Of a DNA stretch of 56,271 nt, positions 54,201 to 56,271 are shown piece after piece (position 1 is the first letter of the stretch; every line of letters starts with the position of its first letter). The notes under the pieces are model-generated. The model saw only the letters and a program-made list of their open reading frames with translations, searched no databases and was not told the origin of the DNA. The position numbers were made by a program, and so were the translations under genes. The DNA is from Planctomycetaceae bacterium (GTDB lineage Bacteria > Planctomycetota > Planctomycetia > Pirellulales > Pirellulaceae): contig JAHEBQ010000042.1 in assembly GCA_024642205.1 (NCBI GenBank), positions 1 through 56,271 on the forward strand. Reading direction: 5' to 3'.

Positions 54201-54713
54201 TTACCTCGCCGGCAGGTCAAAATTCGCCTCGGTGGTTCCGCCAGCCGGAACGACAAACGGAATCGTAAAATCATCGGACACCCGCGGACGTCCTTTCCTC
54301 TTTTGATTCAGCTCAGCCAGTTGTTGTTTGGCCTCCGCCAGTGCCGCTTTGGATCCATCTTCTCCCTTGGCCTCCGCAAGATCTGCCGCGATCTCGTCGT
54401 CCGCGTCTTCGCTCACATCATCGTAAGAAAAAGAAACGCCATGGGGGCCAGCCACTGCTCCGATGTGCTTATACCGATCCGTGAGAGAGTATTCGCCTTG
54501 TTCATTGGTCAGACCCATCGCCCAAGGCCCTGGATTGTTATTCCCATTAATGGGCTCAGGTGTGAAAACGACTCGGATCCCGGCAACCGGCGCACCCCCG
54601 GAGGTCACCTTTCCAGAAACCTCAACGTTGGAGAAATTGTTGCCACCACAACCAAGGAGCGACAGCGAAGCCATTGCAATCAACACTACCGCCAACCGTG
54701 TATAAAGTACCAT
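54201..54713 (-). CDS. Lipoprotein with transthyretin/carboxypeptidase-regulatory-like domain
   Basis: This 170-residue protein has a lipoprotein signal (LAVVLIAMASLSLLGCGG, Cys22) and a small beta domain (VEVSGKVTSGGAPVAGIRVV and TNEQGEYSLTD) of the kind found in carboxypeptidase-regulatory or transthyretin-like folds. A charged helical insertion (ADDEIAADLAEAKGEDG and on) comes before the final strand. In planctomycetes such lipoproteins regularly sit beside DUF1559 genes, as here. ATG 54713 has AAGGTG about 11 bases upstream. The terminator of the DUF1559 gene lies between them, so it probably has its own promoter or depends on read-through. Function unknown. Confidence 0.85.
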   Translation of the reverse strand: MVLYTRLAVVLIAMASLSLLGCGGNNFSNVEVSGKVTSGGAPVAGIRVVFTPEPINGNNNPGPWAMGLTNEQGEYSLTDRYKHIGAVAGPHGVSFSYDDVSEDADDEIAADLAEAKGEDGSKAALAEAKQQLAELNQKRKGRPRVSDDFTIPFVVPAGGTTEANFDLPAR

Positions 54714-54754
54714 TGTTCGTCATCACCTTTTTCAGCATCTACATTCGAATTCGA

Positions 54755-54793
54755 GAAAAAAACAAGGTCCAGCCGACACCCGGCGGACCTTGT
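54755..54793 (-). terminator. Intrinsic terminator of the DUF1559 gene
   Basis: ACAAGGTCC (54762-54770 region) pairs perfectly with GGACCTTGT (54785-54793), and GCCG/CGGC extend the stem inside. On the minus strand the hairpin is followed by a run of seven T residues (54755-54761 as A on the + strand). It lies 33 bases after the DUF1559 stop codon. Confidence 0.88.
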
Positions 54794-54825
54794 CACGTAT
54801 TATCTTCGGTTTGACATCTGAACGT

Positions 54826-55866
54826 TCAAAACTTGCCCGTCACAACGCCATCTTGCATTCCTGCCAACTGCTTAAGAGTGGTAAAGGACAGATTATCACT
54901 CAAATAATGAGTCGATCCATCGGCAAAAGCAACGGTTCCACCACCCACATGATAACTCGAGACCAAATTCGAGGGTGTTCGGAAACCATTGACGCCCCAC
55001 GCCCTCGCGTTGGTGCCAGTTGCCAAACGACCGAGAACTGCCTGAATTACCGATCGCTCCAGACTATTGGGTGCGTCGTTGGCGTAACTATTGGCCTTGG
55101 AAATGGATCCTGGCCAAATCGCACCATATGAAACATTTGGATTGGCGGCCGTGCTCCCTGAGTCAATTTCAGTTCGACTGGCACGCTCACCAATCGCAAT
55201 CACATTGCTGGATCCGTCGGTAATTTTCCCAAACGAAGTCCGCGAGTTTCGACTAAAGATTCCCCAGGCGGAGGCCAAGTCGGGATCGCCGGATTGATTG
55301 ACCGAACAAGCTCCAACAGCAGCAACATAGTTGGACTTGGCATACGGAGTGCCGCCGGCAGCGATAATATCCTTGTGTGTCCAGTTTCGGTTGTAGTCGC
55401 CATCGGGACTCGAGTCGCTGACGCAAATGTACGCAGGGACGATCGTTGAAGCGATCGCTTGACCATCGGGTCCAACCTTTAACCACCAATTGTCATTCCA
55501 TCGGTTCGTTTCGTTCTTCAACAGTTCGTGCAGGTTGTTCTGCTCCATGAAAGGAAGAATAATTGCTCCCCAACCAAACGCCCGTCCGTTATTCTGGTTG
55601 GCAGGTCGTGGAAGCACGGGTCCACCCCGAACCCAGCTGGCATTAGCGTTTGCATTCATGCCGGGAGGAAATTCCTGAAACGAACTTTCATAGTTGAGCA
55701 TCGCCAACGTAATCTGGCGGCTGTTATTCATGCAGGTTGTGCGTCGAGCGGCCTCTCGCACTTGCTGAACAGCAGGCAATAGCATTCCGATCAGAATTCC
55801 AATAATTGCAATCACCACCAATAATTCGACCAGCGTGAATGCAGTCCGTAAGGGAGTCTTTTTCAT
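54826..55866 (-). CDS. DUF1559 prepilin-like protein
   Basis: The 346-residue protein starts with a type IV prepilin signal: a short basic leader, then AFTLVELLVVIAIIGILIGM, cleaved before Phe by a prepilin peptidase. LLPAVQQVREAARRTTCMNN follows. The rest is the DUF1559 (SBP_bac_10-like) domain, ending with the typical H-x-G-G-G segment YHVGGGTVAFADGSTHYLSD. Planctomycete genomes encode dozens to hundreds of such pseudopilins, whose role is unknown; they may build surface fibres. ATG 55866 has AAGGAC 8 bases upstream. The gene has its own terminator and is followed by a lipoprotein gene in the same direction. Confidence 0.95.
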   Translation of the reverse strand: MKKTPLRTAFTLVELLVVIAIIGILIGMLLPAVQQVREAARRTTCMNNSRQITLAMLNYESSFQEFPPGMNANANASWVRGGPVLPRPANQNNGRAFGWGAIILPFMEQNNLHELLKNETNRWNDNWWLKVGPDGQAIASTIVPAYICVSDSSPDGDYNRNWTHKDIIAAGGTPYAKSNYVAAVGACSVNQSGDPDLASAWGIFSRNSRTSFGKITDGSSNVIAIGERASRTEIDSGSTAANPNVSYGAIWPGSISKANSYANDAPNSLERSVIQAVLGRLATGTNARAWGVNGFRTPSNLVSSYHVGGGTVAFADGSTHYLSDNLSFTTLKQLAGMQDGVVTGKF

Positions 55867-56271
55867 ACAATGTCCTTAATAAACAACGAATAAAAATGAT
55901 CTGACTTTTTCGGCTTGGTACCTCAAATGGCCCGTCGGGGATGGGAAACTCCCAAAAAACGGTAAAACCCAATCTTGAGTCGCCAGTTGTCGATTCTCAG
56001 CCATTGCCGATCGTACCAAAGGTTTCGAAGCTAACGAAACTTTTTTCGCCTTGAAAACTGGATTACGGGTCCAAATCAGAGTCCAATCCGGTTGGTAATA
56101 CTCGCTGGAATCTCTATATTTCCAAGCTTGAAAACGGTTTCACATTGAAACGACTGCTTTCTCAGCTAACAAAAAAAAGTTTTAAAGTTTCGATTTGATT
56201 TCGAAAATTGTTGCGATTTCTTGTCTGACGACAACGCCAAGTCAGCCTCAATCCATCCGCCCAATGAAGAG
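55867..56271. other. Upstream region of the DUF1559 gene, window end
   Basis: 405 bases with no frame or motif that I recognise. It is AT-richer than the coding parts and must hold the promoter of the DUF1559 gene. Confidence 0.5.

Noticed and set aside
1..56271. CRISPR arrays, prophage genes, toxin-antitoxin pairs or restriction systems
   Set aside because: Looked for regularly spaced repeats and for marker proteins of these systems; none found in the window.

Overview
The window looks like a chromosomal segment of a planctomycete, most likely of the Pirellulaceae type. The evidence is the combination of a DUF1559 prepilin-like protein, a PVC-type c-type cytochrome fused to DUF1080, three Cys-type sulfatases, a fused SecDF, a TPR protein with two RNA-polymerase alpha C-terminal domains, the remnant of a planctomycete-style Ser/Thr kinase, long intergenic gaps and frequent TTG/GTG starts. 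The exact genus cannot be fixed by reading alone. No tRNA, rRNA, CRISPR array, prophage or recognisable defence locus was seen.

Layout. 1-3325: the C-terminal part of a NodU/CmcH-type carbamoyltransferase (cut by the window edge), an SxtJ-family membrane protein and a DUF5989 micro-protein, facing a membrane-anchored SGNH hydrolase; probably a surface-glycan or small-molecule modification cassette. 4213-11203: the TPR/double alpha-CTD protein with a clear intrinsic terminator, then tgt, yajC and a fused secDF in the classical order. The tgt product lacks the zinc-binding cysteines. 11483-13133: a patch of decayed genes (IS630-type transposase, Ser/Thr kinase, HAF-repeat protein). 13631-22000: LysM protein, alpha/beta hydrolase with an abnormal nucleophile elbow, anchored vWA protein, lipoprotein, and the conserved rny-ymdB pair separated by a perfect 12-bp hairpin. 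22602-25616: tilS, an MFS transporter and its terminator. 25711-36785: two very large AsmA/TamB-like envelope proteins with a sulfatase between them, followed by a Wza-type polysaccharide export lipoprotein and strong hairpins. 36818-41384: an S41 protease with TPRs, divergent from a MocR-type regulator whose start codon lies on a palindrome, then a seven-repeat FG-GAP protein. 41870-44206: a PhoD-like phosphatase. 44511-45345: a heavily frameshifted transposase. 45428-54096: PVC cytochrome/DUF1080 fusion, two sulfatases and a HEAT-repeat protein. 54201-55866: a lipoprotein and a DUF1559 pseudopilin with an intrinsic terminator.

How the genes work together. The housekeeping part covers protein export (YajC, SecDF), tRNA modification (Tgt, TilS) and RNA turnover (RNase Y, YmdB). 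Much of the rest encodes exported or envelope proteins: sulfatases, phosphatase, DUF1080/cytochrome, FG-GAP, AsmA-like, polysaccharide export and pseudopilin. This fits an organism with a complex envelope that degrades and decorates sulfated polysaccharides. The most interesting single points are the zinc-site-less Tgt, the carbamoyltransferase/SxtJ/DUF5989/SGNH cassette, the TPR-double-alpha-CTD protein, the palindrome over the MocR start codon, and a set of hairpins without U-tracts at gene ends.
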